Position numbers and translations under genes: made by a program. From NCBI GenBank assembly GCA_920105625.2, contig OV050030.1, positions 101,186,152-101,250,151 on the forward strand: a stretch of DNA of 64,000 bases, given 5' to 3'. This DNA comes from Clusia tigrina. Taxonomy: Eukaryota > Arthropoda > Insecta > Diptera > Clusiidae. Below are positions 33,532 through 43,634 of the stretch, piece after piece (the first letter of the stretch is position 1; each line of letters starts with the position of its first letter). The notes under the pieces are model-generated. The model was not told where the DNA came from and made no database searches. It worked only from the letters and a program-made list of their open reading frames with translations.

Positions 33532-35075
33532 AATAAAACGAGTAAAAAAGTCTCAAGTCGGGTTAGACTGACTACGAAATACCCTTTACCTTTTCTTGTG
33601 CGTGCAAGTTCAAGAATGGGGATATTTTCTTCATAAATCCTCATTAGGAGCATACTAACGGTAATTTTTGATAGGGTACCTTGAAATGATTATATCGACA
33701 CCTTTTCTTGTATATGGCTTTGTAAAGTCAATATAACCATTAATATAAAATATCGTCAAAAAATATTGTATAGGTCGAAAGTTATAATAATATGCCAATA
33801 GTGGGCGTGGCTGTTAAAATAACACGCCCATTTTGTGTGTGCTGTTTAATGTTACCACCCGCAACCTTCCTGTGAAATTTCGTTGAAAAATCTTTAATGG
33901 GAACCTAGTAATAATTTTTGGTTAATTGTGGGTGTGGCAGTACTAATAATCTACTCATATTTGGAATGCATGCTAGTACAGATCCAGTGTATACATCTAC
34001 CAATTTGTTTTCATATATCATCACTAGAAGCATAGATAGGGTAACTGTCTTTAAGTGGGTCCCCAAAATTAATTATATGGGAGGGAGGCGTATCCTTCTT
34101 CTGATCGACCCCGAATCTTGTATATGGCTTTGTAGGGTCCATATACGTACTAATGTAACTTTCGTCCAAAAATATTGTATAGATCGTAAGTTATACTAAT
34201 ATGTGAATAGTGGGCGTAGCTGTAGAAATAACACGCCCATTTTTTGTGTGGTGTTTAATGTTAGTACCCGCAACATTCCTGTGAATTTTCGTTGATAAAT
34301 CTTTAAAAGGAACACAGTAATGATTTTTGGTTAATTGTGGGCGTGGCAGTTGTAGTATGATCTCCATATTCTGCACACACACTATTATGGACCCCATGTA
34401 TATTTATGCAAATTTTTATTTCGCTGGCATCAATACGACCATAGATATGCTAATTTTAATTTTATAACCGAAAGTTCCTTATACCAAAGGTGGGCGTGTC
34501 TTTTCTCAGATCAGCCCCAATTGTTGCAGATAGCTTTATAATGTCCACATGTTCCTTCCCGTAAAATTTCGTCCGTAAATCTCTACCAGATCTTAAGTAA
34601 TTAATAATTGTTTATAGTGGGCGTGGCAGTTAATATTTTCCGCCCACTTTTTGCACAGTGTTTAGTAGGACCCACATCTCCATAACTGTAAAATAATGTC
34701 ACGATTCCCTCAATTGGGCCGAAGTTATAGTCATTTTAAAAAAGGTGAAAAAAGTTCCTTATATGGGAGGTAGGCGAGGTCTTTGTCCAAATCGGCCCAT
34801 ATAGCAATCTGGTTCTGTATCTTTGTCTAGGCTACATTTCTGCAAAGTTTCATTAAGATAGCTCTAACGGTGTAGAAAAAAAGTGGCCACAGACGGACAG
34901 ACGGAGCGACGGACAGACGGACGGACAAAATAAAAATTGCTTAGAAAGTGATTCTAATCATATCTGTATATATATTTCCATACCTACCACGCCTCTTTCT
35001 GGAAATTCCAACCCCTCTCAAAAGCACAAAGTTAGTATACCCTATTTACCTTTTTTAAAGGTAAAGGGTATAACA
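33532..35075 (-). mobile_element. DINE-1/HINE-like element, minus orientation
   Basis: Reverse-complement relative of 27015-28468 and 40057-41768. The hairpin end with CAAGTCGGGTTAGAC is at 33545-33570, the (GTCY)n core (read as GACR on the plus strand) is at 34888-34935, and the palindromic start is at 35040-35075. Several CCACGCCCA blocks repeat inside. It sits in the LTR-like segment of copy C. Confidence 0.68.
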
Positions 35076-35228
35076 ACAAGGATTAGAGCATATTTAGATT
35101 ACCATATATTTATACTACCATATATTTCTATTTATATACATTGTTGGGGGTGTCCGTAGGTGATGCATATACGAGTATGTATGTCGTAATTTGGTTTTGT
35201 TTTGGTAGACGAACTGTCAGCGGGAGAT
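35076..35228 (-). repeat. Spacer shared in inverted form with 39905-40056
   Basis: Holds AACAACAAGGATTAGAGC and AGACGAACTGTCAGCGGGAG, both present in reverse complement just left of the DINE-like element at 40057. The shared flank shows that a block larger than the element was duplicated in inverted orientation. Confidence 0.75.
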
Positions 35229-35577
35229 GCTCACGATTCCGTCAATTGGACCGAAGTTATAGTCATTTTAAAAAAGGTGAAAAAAGTTCCTTATATGGGA
35301 GGTAGGCGTAGTCTTTGTCCAAATCGGCCCAGATGGCAATCTGGTTCTGTATCTTTGTCCACGCTACATTTTTGCAAAATTTCATTAAGATAGCTCTAAC
35401 GGTGTAGAAAAAAAGTGGCTACAGGCGGACAGACGGACAGGCGGACAGACCGACAGACAGACAGACGGACGGACAAAATAAAAATTGCTTAGAAAGCGAT
35501 TCTGATCATATATGTATATATATGTCCATACCTACCACGCCTCCTTCTCGAAATTTACCTGTTTTAAAGGTAAAGGG
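35229..35577 (-). mobile_element. DINE-like element, 5' fragment
   Basis: About 350 bp with the palindromic start at its right end (35550-35577) and an expanded (GTCY)n core at 35425-35475. It stops abruptly at 35229. Either a truncated second insertion or a product of the inverted duplication. Confidence 0.65.
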
Positions 35578-36430
35578 TATAACCACTATATAAAAATTAA
35601 ACTTCTACTCTAACTTCTGCGTCGCAATTTTACAATTTATTAGATTTAATCAATGGGCACCATATTGATAGAAACTTCAACATCCTAATTGTATATGAAT
35701 AATATCGCATTTTTAATTTCATTTCTTTATTACCCGTATTAATTGGAAATTTATTGAATACGGTCCAATTCTCTACAATCGTTTGTCTCACTTTTGAGTT
35801 GGGCGCCATTTTGTTATCTACCTATTTCATCGTATACAGTGTGGTGGCCACAGATAGGTCACATATGCAGCCATGGTTCTTATCCCGCCACGCTGCACGC
35901 TGTGACAAATTGTTCACATTTATACCTTAACCTAACTCTTTCCGTGTTACTTTGACTTAAATAAATACAATTTATCTACTTATCTTATATTATATTGAAG
36001 ACCGCCACTACTGGTATTGCCTCTCTGTAGTTCGCCTTTCTATAGCATAAGCGTTTTTTAGTTCGATCGCGTGAACATTGTTTTATTTACTTTAGTATCG
36101 CAATATCACTCTATGAACTAATTTGCAATTTTTTTATGAATTGAAATTTAGCTGCACATAACGAAAAATCAACTATGACTTACGACGGTTGACAATTTTT
36201 TTACTTCTCAATTCCGACCTTTAATACCATTTTCTGTTTCCCAAAATTTACGCCATTTCACCTCAGTGCTCGCGCTCCTATTCTCACTACTCTTATTATC
36301 CATCCAGACTCTACTCCTCCATCCTTGTTCGCCACACTCAGCAGCAGCCATAGCAACAGTTGTACCAAGTAGGTCAAAATTCCCCTACTATCTACCATTG
36401 ACCCACATTATTACTTATAACACTCATTCT
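35578..36430 (-). repeat. LTR-like segment, copy C
   Basis: Diverged copy of 30311-31160. The candidate primer-binding site is best here: TGGCGCCCAAC on the minus strand (complement of 35798-35808), resembling a tRNA-Lys site, next to an LTR-like end reading GGTAGATAACA. About 150 bp (36050-36210) are not found in copy B. Confidence 0.45.
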
Positions 36431-36774
36431 CCCAAACCCATTCTCTCACTTCACCCCCATATACCCACTCGCATACTCACCCATCCACCCTGATTCAAAC
36501 ACTTGATGGACAGCTTTCGAACGAGAGCTCGGGCACAGACAAAGTAGTCATATAGATTTCCAAATGTTTTGAAAATAAGTGTTCCACAATTTGTCGACTA
36601 AAGGTTGCTTTTGTCGACTAATCGCACAAACACATATGAGCGCCAGAGAAGAAGAGAAACGTGAGAGTGTGCAAAATACACACCAATATGGTAAATCAAG
36701 AGAGCAATAACTTTGCGCTATAGCAAAAGCTTTACAGCCATCACCCGATGTTCGTTTTCCCTTCGGTTCGCTAT
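36431..36774. other. Unassigned
   Basis: No coding signal. Contains repeated TTGTCGACTAA (near 36591 and 36612) and a purine-rich patch. Nothing further can be said. Confidence 0.4.
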
Positions 36775-37680
36775 AGGCCTGTTTTCATATAGCGCAGCGT
36801 GACGCTAGCAGGGCGGAGAAAAAATGCTTCTTCATTCACACTAAGCGACCGCAACGCGAGCAGCAGAAATTGAAATATTTTTAGGGATGTACAAAATCCA
36901 AATACAAGTACTCACATTGGTACCGAATCTAATTGGTACTTGCACTAAAACAAGAAAAATTATATTATTGAAAACGTACTTTAACACATACTATATGTAA
37001 GGGTTTAGTATTACTTTATTTCTCTGATTTACAAACGAATGATTTCGAATAGAAAATCAGAATACAAGAGCCAATGGGTCTGTGTGAACGAACACATTCG
37101 ACATTTAATTGCAACGTAATATAACTGCTTTGCTACGCATAGCTTCAGTATATGTGATGTCGTTATATACACACGTATTTCACAGCAACGTAGCAATATT
37201 AGAATGCATCGCAATACTTTCATAAAATGAACGAGGGAAAAACAATATAAAATTTTACAAAATCAAATTCAAGTATACCACAAATACCATAAATATACTT
37301 TTACATATATAAAAGTCCATATGTGACATGTTTACTTTGTCAATTAAAAATTTGCCCTAGCGACATACATTAATAGAAATGTTTGCAATAAGAAACAAAA
37401 TACCTAAACAACGGGTAAAAAATAAAATCGGAAACAAATTCACATCACTTGATACGCACACAATGCGACATACGAGATTCGGCCGCTCCGAAACGACGCT
37501 CGCAACGCTACCAGGGGCAACTAAAATGTTGCTGCCCGACGACGCGCCGCCGACGCTAGCTGCAAAACGCTATGTGTAAATGGCTCCATTTGATTACATG
37601 GAAACTTTATCGAAGCGAGAGTTTTTTCTGCTGCTAGCGTTTTGCTGCCTGGCGTTTTTACGCAATATGTAAATCGGCCT
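36775..37680. mobile_element. MITE-like element with terminal inverted repeats
   Basis: Left end AGGCCTGTTTTCATATAGCG; right end, read as complement, AAGGCCGATTTACATATTGCG. Both are followed within about 40 bases by a GCTAGCAG block. The GGCC(T/G)RTTT start recalls PIF/Harbinger-type ends, but no clear 3-bp TWA duplication is visible. The 906-bp body has no transposase; a GC-rich patch at 37478-37570 has repeated CGCAACGCT-like words. Confidence 0.45.
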
Positions 37681-37916
37681 TAAATGTACATGAGTACCAG
37701 AGAACACAGAGAAAGGAAACTTAAACGTCAAACGGAAAAGCAGCGAGGAGTAGACGGACGTTGTACATGACCACTATTTATTCCCAGCAGGAAAATTGAC
37801 TAAATTAAATGTGAAAATATAAAATTTATTTTGTAAAATACCAAATCTGATTACTATCCGAACAAAACAATAGAAATATTTTTTAGTACCATAGGATATA
37901 TTCAAATTTACCCTTA
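37681..37916. other. Unassigned
   Basis: No feature seen apart from AT-rich sequence. Confidence 0.4.
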
Positions 37917-38142
37917 ACAATTCTAAAACAAATTAAAATTTCAAATTTATATAAGAAGAATTGAATAATATCGCTAATAAATCCTTGGACAGGCAGTCGT
38001 TTACATCATCTTATATCCTGCATATTATATATATTCAAGCATAATATATGATGTGAACTTTTGCCTGTCCAAAGATTTATTAGCGAAGTTATTCAATACG
38101 TATTATACAAATTTGAAATTGTAACTTGTGTTAGAATTATTT
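37917..38142. repeat. Long hairpin: ~80-bp inverted arms
   Basis: Arm 1 (37917-37996) ends CGCTAATAAATCCTTGGACA; arm 2 (38061-38142) is its near-perfect complement, with a ~64-nt AT-rich loop. This is the structure of a small foldback or snap-back MITE. A partial copy with only the loop and right arm lies at 41771-41905. Confidence 0.75.
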
Positions 38143-38990
38143 ATATATTATTTTTGTGTATAATATATATTTCTGACATTATACATTTTCCGTATGAAGT
38201 GACTCATATACGTATTGTGAATTACATTACCGAAATTCCTGCTGGTATGCATGTCTGGTAAAATAAACATTTTTTTTTTTATGCTTGCAAAGGCACTCGT
38301 AGCCAACTTCAGGTAAGAAAATGAAGCAAATATTAAACATTTTTAATTAGTTAAAAATTACTATATTATTAACATAACTTTTACATTATATGTGTTTGTG
38401 CTATCAAATCTCCGGACACGGCTGCTGGGAAAGACGCAAAAGCAGCAAATTATTCGTTGCGACAAAACAATTTTCAATTGTACGATTGCCAATGTCAAAA
38501 TAAAGTGGAGTAGGATATAGATCACAAGAGGTGAATCCACTCAAAATCAAGGTGAATCCACTCAAAATCGTGGTGAATCCACTCAAAATCGTGGTGTGTC
38601 CGCACGGACGCTGATAGCGAAAAAGTCTTCTCTAATGAGTACTTTCGAACAAGCAAGCACGACAAAATTCTGTATTTTAGCTTTTCCGATCGTAATAAAA
38701 ACTTAAAACAGTGAAAAATACGACGAGTTTGAATAGCATCAATTCTCATTTTTATACTCATAACTATTTTGATCGTAAGATTTGACCCCACCAGGAAATT
38801 TAAATCGATTGATTTTTATTAGGCTCGAAATTGATTTATGATTTTAAAATTCTTTTTACTTCTTATTGGTTCCTAGATGTCAACAAAACGGAGAAGGTGT
38901 TCTATTAAGTTATGCAAAAGCTCTCCGTCTGAAAAATAAGGTTTTTCAAATTTCCTCCAAAAGGTTCGGATAACTGAACTGAATGGCCCA
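38143..38990. repeat. D-repeat, copy 1
   Basis: Matches 48817-49617 over about 800 bp, and 41860-41905 on its left. It contains AATTCCTGCTGGTATGCATG, a T/A-rich run and a 21-bp tandem repeat. No protein family was recognised. A minus-strand frame through the tandem repeat gives HHDFEWI units and is probably meaningless. Confidence 0.75.
38530..38592. repeat. 21-bp tandem repeat, three units
   Basis: Three head-to-tail units of GGTGAATCCACTCAAAATC plus two bases. The D-repeat copy at 49189-49230 has two units. Confidence 0.9.
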
Positions 38991-39525
38991 CTGAAAATTA
39001 GGGAACTTATTTCATAACGCCACAGCTTATTTTGCGGCTTATGTTATATACAAGGTCTTGAAAAATAATAAACTAAAGCATTGTGAAAAATGCAAAGATA
39101 AAATAGAAAGTAAAGAGAAAGAAATAAAAAGCAGTAATGATCTATTTTTATTTTATAAAAATAACACCGATATTTCTGATTTCGGTTCCCTAAAAGCTCC
39201 CACAGATTATTTCTATCAAACAATCAAATCTACAGTACAAATTTTTAATCAGATTTTTCCAAGTACCTCCATACAAATAATATAAGAAAAACAATTCTAT
39301 CAATAGCTCAAGATATGTTGAAAGAATGCTATAATGTTGAAATTGTTGATTGTAGGGGCCATATGGAGCCAATATTAGAATTCGCAATCATCGTATTGCT
39401 AAGAAAGAATTGCAGTTGGAGAACCAGTTCGATGAAAGAAATTGCAGATTCTTCAACAGATGGGCTGCGTATTTTACAGAGCTAACATGGCGTGGTAGAG
39501 GTAATAATGATAGTAATTGTTAAAT
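38990..39525 (+). pseudogene. Transposase-like C-terminal fragment, unidentified
   Basis: A frame at 39058-39285 has CEKCKDKIES, GSLKAPTDYFYQTIKSTVQ and IFNQIFPS. Later pieces in other frames read EIVDCRGHMEPILE and NRWAAYFTELTWRG, ending in a stop near 39522. A Cys pair followed by a hydrophobic GSLK-P-D block and a basic end resembles the C-terminal part of transposase-derived proteins common in insect genomes, but I cannot name the superfamily. At least two frameshifts break it. Confidence 0.4.
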
Positions 39526-39894
39526 AGTTGTTACTTATAATTAATTTCTCTTGTAATTTAATGGAATAAAATTAAAGACGATAAACTGGAGTGCTTGTGG
39601 AAATTATGCGTCTTATATAGTATATTTTATACATATATGCTTACTTGTCGATTAACTTATTTTTTCTCCCTACTGGGATGGAGTCATTGTTTAAATGAGA
39701 AAACTTGCTTTTTTCGTTACGTGTATGTATGCCCAGTAAAACTTTTGATAAAGTGCCACCATTTTTTTTTTAAATCTGTGGAAATCTATATTACTGCGTT
39801 GTCTCTGGCTCGGGTTTATATTCGGTTACAATAAGTACGAAAGCTCCCAATCGTACCAATCGTGATCAATCTTTCGCTTAAAGCTCTGGAGAGG
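39526..39894. other. Unassigned
   Basis: A 79-codon frame (39595-39834) with several hydrophobic stretches has no recognised family. No repeat shared elsewhere in the window. Confidence 0.35.
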
Positions 39895-40056
39895 CATATA
39901 TAGCATCTCCCGCTGACAGTTCGTCTACCAAAACAAAACCAAATTACGACATACATACTCGTATATGCATCACCTACGGACACCCCCAACAATGTATATA
40001 AATAGAAATATATGGTAGTATAAATATATGGTAATCTAAATATGCTCTAATCCTTG
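39895..40056 (+). repeat. Spacer shared in inverted form with 35076-35228
   Basis: Reverse complement of 35076-35228, ending CTCTAATCCTTGTTGTT at the start of the DINE-like element. Confidence 0.75.
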
Positions 40057-41768
40057 TTGTTATACCCTTTACCTTTAAAAAAGGTAAATAGGGTATACTA
40101 ACTTTGTGCTTTTGAGAGGGGTTGGAATTTCCAGAAAGAGGCGTGGTAGGTATGGAAATATATATACAGATATGATTAGAATCACTTTCTAAGCAATTTT
40201 TATTTTGTCCGTCCGTCTGTTTTTTCACCTTTTTTAAAATGACTATCACTTCGGTCCAATTGTGGGAATCGTGACATTATTTTACAGTTATGGAGATGTG
40301 GGTCCTACTAAACACTGTGCAAAAAGTGGGCGGAAAATATTAACTGCCACGCCCACTATTAACAAATATTAATAACTTAAGATCTGGTAGAGATTTACGG
40401 ACGACATTTTACGGGAAGGAACATGTGGACATTATAAAGCTATCAGCAACAATTGGGGCTGATCTGAGAAAAGACACGCCCACTTTTGGTATAAGGAACT
40501 TTCGGTTATAAAATTAAAATTAGCATATCTATGGTCGTATTGATGCCAGCGGAATAAAAATTTGCAGAAATATACATGGGGTCCATAATAGTGTGTGTGC
40601 AGAATATGGAGATCATACTACAACTGCCACGCCCACAATTAACCTAAAATCATTACTGTGTTCCTTCTAAAGATTTATCAACGAAAATTCACAGGAATGT
40701 TGCGGGTACTAACATTAAACACCACACAAAAAATGGGCCTGTTATCTCTACAGCTACGCCCACTATTCACATATTATTATAACTTATGATTTATACAATA
40801 TTTTTGGACGAAATTTTACATTAGTACGTACATGGACCCTACAAAGCCATATCGATCAGAAGAAGGATACGTCTCCCTCCCATATAATTAATTTTAGGGA
40901 CCCCACTTAAAGACAGTTATCCTATCTATGCTTCTAGTGATGATATATGAAAACAAATTGGTAGATGCAGACACTGGGTCTGTACTAGCATACATTCCAA
41001 ATATGGGTAGATTATTAGTACTGCCACGCCCACAATTAACCAAAAACCATTAGAAGGTTCCTATTAAAGATTTCTCAACGATATTTCACACGAAGGTTGC
41101 GGGTGGTAACATTATATAGCACACAAAAAATTGGCGTGCTATTTTTACAGCCACGCCCACTATTGACATATTATTATAACTTTCGACCTACACAATATTT
41201 TTTGCCGAAATTTCATATTAGTGGTTATATCGACACTAGAAAGCCATACACAAGAATAGGGGTCTATCAGATAAAGGATACGCCTCCCTCCCATGTAATG
41301 AACTTTGGGGACCCCACTTAAACACAGTTACCCTATCTATGCTTCTAGTGGTGATATATTAAAGCAAATTGGTATGTGTATAGGGTTCCTATATGTGTAC
41401 TAGGTTCCTATTAAAGATATATCAACGAAATTTCACAGGAAGGTTACGGGTGGTAACATTAAACAGCACACAAAAAATGGGCGTGTTATTTTAACAGCCA
41501 CGCCCACTATTGGCATATTATTATAAATTTCGACCTATACAATATTTTTTGACGATATTTTATATTAGTGGTTATATTGACTTTACAAAGCCATATACAA
41601 GAAAAGGTGTCGATATAATCATTTCAAGGTACCCTATCAAAAACTACCGTTAGTATTCTCCTAATGACGATTTATGAAGAAAATATCCCCATTCTTGAAC
41701 TTGCACGCACAAGAAAAGGTAAAGGGTATTTCGTAGTCGGTCTAACCCGACTTGAGACTTCTTTACTC
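40057..41768 (+). mobile_element. DINE-1/HINE-like element, plus orientation
   Basis: Begins TATACCCTTTACC (near 40060) and ends with the hairpin (GTCGG and CCGAC around 41737-41752) and GACTTCTTTACTCG. The (GTCY)n core is reduced to GTCCGTCCGTCTGT (40207-40220) by a deletion that joins it to a later part of the element. It has the most complete interior, including several AAAATGGGCGTG and CCACGCCCAC blocks. No coding sequence. Confidence 0.7.
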
Positions 41769-41770
41769 GT

Positions 41771-41905
41771 TTTTATACTGCATATTATATATATTCAAGC
41801 ATAATATATGATGTGAACTTTTGCCTGTCCAAAGATTTATTAGCGAAGTTATGCAATACGTAACTTGTGTTAGAATTGTTTATATATTATGTTTGTGTAT
41901 AATAC
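41771..41905. repeat. Hairpin/D-repeat fragment, left flank of the SAP-Ty3 element
   Basis: Matches 38028-38164 (loop and right arm of the hairpin and the start of the D-repeat). The continuation is found at 48817, beyond the Ty3 composite. This shows the insertion point of that composite in a copy of the D-repeat. Confidence 0.8.
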
Positions 41906-42167
41906 TGAAAAGTGATGAAATTCATTAGTAAATAAAGTGACTAATGGTTTGAGAAATAAAGTGTAAATAATAACTAAGTAAACTTTAAGCCTAATATTAA
42001 ATGTGTAAATAGCAATAATTAAATAAAGCTAATTATTTTAATTTAACCAGCGATTGTTTGATTATTACACAATCCAGTGGTACGAGTCCGAGTACAGAGA
42101 GTTAGAGAAATTGTCAGGAGGGCAATTTTGTAACAGAGTAAATTGTCAAGAGGGCAATTTCGTAACA
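41906..42167 (+). repeat. 5' LTR with U3 deletion
   Basis: 262 bp against 589 bp for the 3' LTR. The first bases (TGAAA) join directly to AGTGATGAAATTCATTAG, which lies about 330 bp into the full LTR. The deletion removes the heat-shock-element array and TATA box. Ends CGTAACA. Confidence 0.8.
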
Positions 42168-42169
42168 AT

Positions 42170-42185
42170 TGGTGTCAGAAGTGGG
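42170..42185 (+). other. Primer-binding site, probably tRNA-Leu
   Basis: TGGTGTCAGAAGTGGG starts two bases after the LTR end. Same type as in the Mag-like element. Confidence 0.8.
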
Positions 42186-42205
42186 CTTGTGTATCTGTAA
42201 GAAAC

Positions 42206-43566
42206 ATGGTTAAATTTGAAAAACTGAGATTGGAGCAGCTCAAGAAGGAGCTTGAGCGCTTAAATTTGCAAACACAAGGGCTTAAAGCGGAGCTGCAGGT
42301 GAGACTAAGAAGCGCTTTAGAGGAGCAGGGTATAGACGTCGATGAGCATGAATTCCAATGTGAAGACCCAACGACATCTCGACACGAAGAAATACCCCCA
42401 TTAGCACTTATCGGGCTAATACAGATGCAGTTACAACAAAATTCTCAAGCAGCTGTAGAGAGGATCCAACAGCAGCAGTTACAACAAAAAAGCTCTAGCA
42501 GCCGAAGAGAGGATGCAGCAGCGAGATGAAAAGATGCAGCAACAATTACAACAAAATGCTCAAACCGTCGAAAAGAGTGTTGCATCCGTCAAAGAGGACG
42601 TAGAAAAGAGTGCTGAATCGCTCAAACAAGCAGTCAAAGAGGATGTCAAAGAACAGTTACAGCAGAGTGAAATACGACTTACTCAACTAGTGGAATAGAA
42701 CTCACAGCAGATGAAAGAAATGTCCGAGATGGTAGACAGGAAGGTTTGCGAAATTGAGACACGGCAAGAATCGTTCGAAAAATCTGTAGTACAAAGGCAG
42801 AATGAATTTAAGCAACAAATAGAACAAAGAATTAATATACTACAGGAAGGTGCATTGACTGTGCCAGCTTTATCCTCAATAAAACTGAAGCCTCCTACCT
42901 ATGATGGAACCACGACATTTAGTGTGTTCAGAATGCAGTTTGAGACTACCGCTAGCACAAATGGTTGGAGTGCTCGCGAAAAAGTGGCTGCATTAACAGT
43001 TTCGTTAAAAGGTGCTGCCGCTGATGTGCTTCAAACTATCTCAGAAAGTGAGCGAGACTGTTATGAAAGCTTGATGAATGCCGTTCAGCACAAGAATGGT
43101 AGTGAACACCGGAAGCAGATGTACCAAGTAGAACTACGAACATGTGTACAGAAGAGTGGTGAGTCTCTACAACAGTTTGCGTCGGAAGTGGAACGGTTGG
43201 CTCATCTTGCCTACCCAGGAGAGGTTTATGATGGACACCTTCGTATATGGCATTCGCGATGCGGAGATAAAGCGTTCTGCAATAACTAATCCGAAAGCTA
43301 CATATATGGAGACAGTTGCTTGCGCTTTAACTTCAGAGACAGCAGCCTTGGTGTGCCAGCCAGTATACAGAGCCCGTCAGGTACAAGTTGAAAGCGGCCA
43401 AAGTTTCACGGGCAAATGCGTCACCTGCGGAGAGGTCGGATACATGGCCCGTAATTGCCAATCGAGACGGAAACGATCTAAATCACGCTCACCGGTAAGA
43501 CCTCCAAAGCAAGTCAGATTCCAAAATAGGGAATCAGAAAATGTTGAAAAGCTGTCGACAAACTAG
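42206..43566 (+). pseudogene. gag: SAP-Ty3 gag: SAP domain, coiled coil, capsid, CCHC knuckle
   Basis: From the ATG at 42206, residues 1-45 form a SAP-type motif (LEQLKKELERLNLQTQGL followed by KAELQVRLRSALEEQG), normally a DNA/chromatin-binding fold. A Gln-rich, coiled-coil-prone region follows (42420-42850), with a frameshift near 42500 and a TAG at 42696. The capsid domain reads LKPPTYDGTTTFSVFRMQF (near 42890), LTVSLKGAAADVLQTI and YQVELRTCVQKSGESLQQF, then a frameshift near 43215. A single zinc knuckle, CVTCGEVGYMARNC, lies at about 43417-43458 before a basic RRKRSKSRSP tail. The domain order is clear although the frame is broken three times. Confidence 0.82.
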
Positions 43567-43634
43567 ATGGAGTCAGTCTCGAGGGGCTTGATCTGACTCC
43601 CACAACATGTAGCCCCAGAATCTTCGTTTCTCAG

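Noticed and set aside
38530..38592. CRISPR-like array
   Set aside because: Units are head to tail without spacers and the DNA is eukaryotic; it is a minisatellite.
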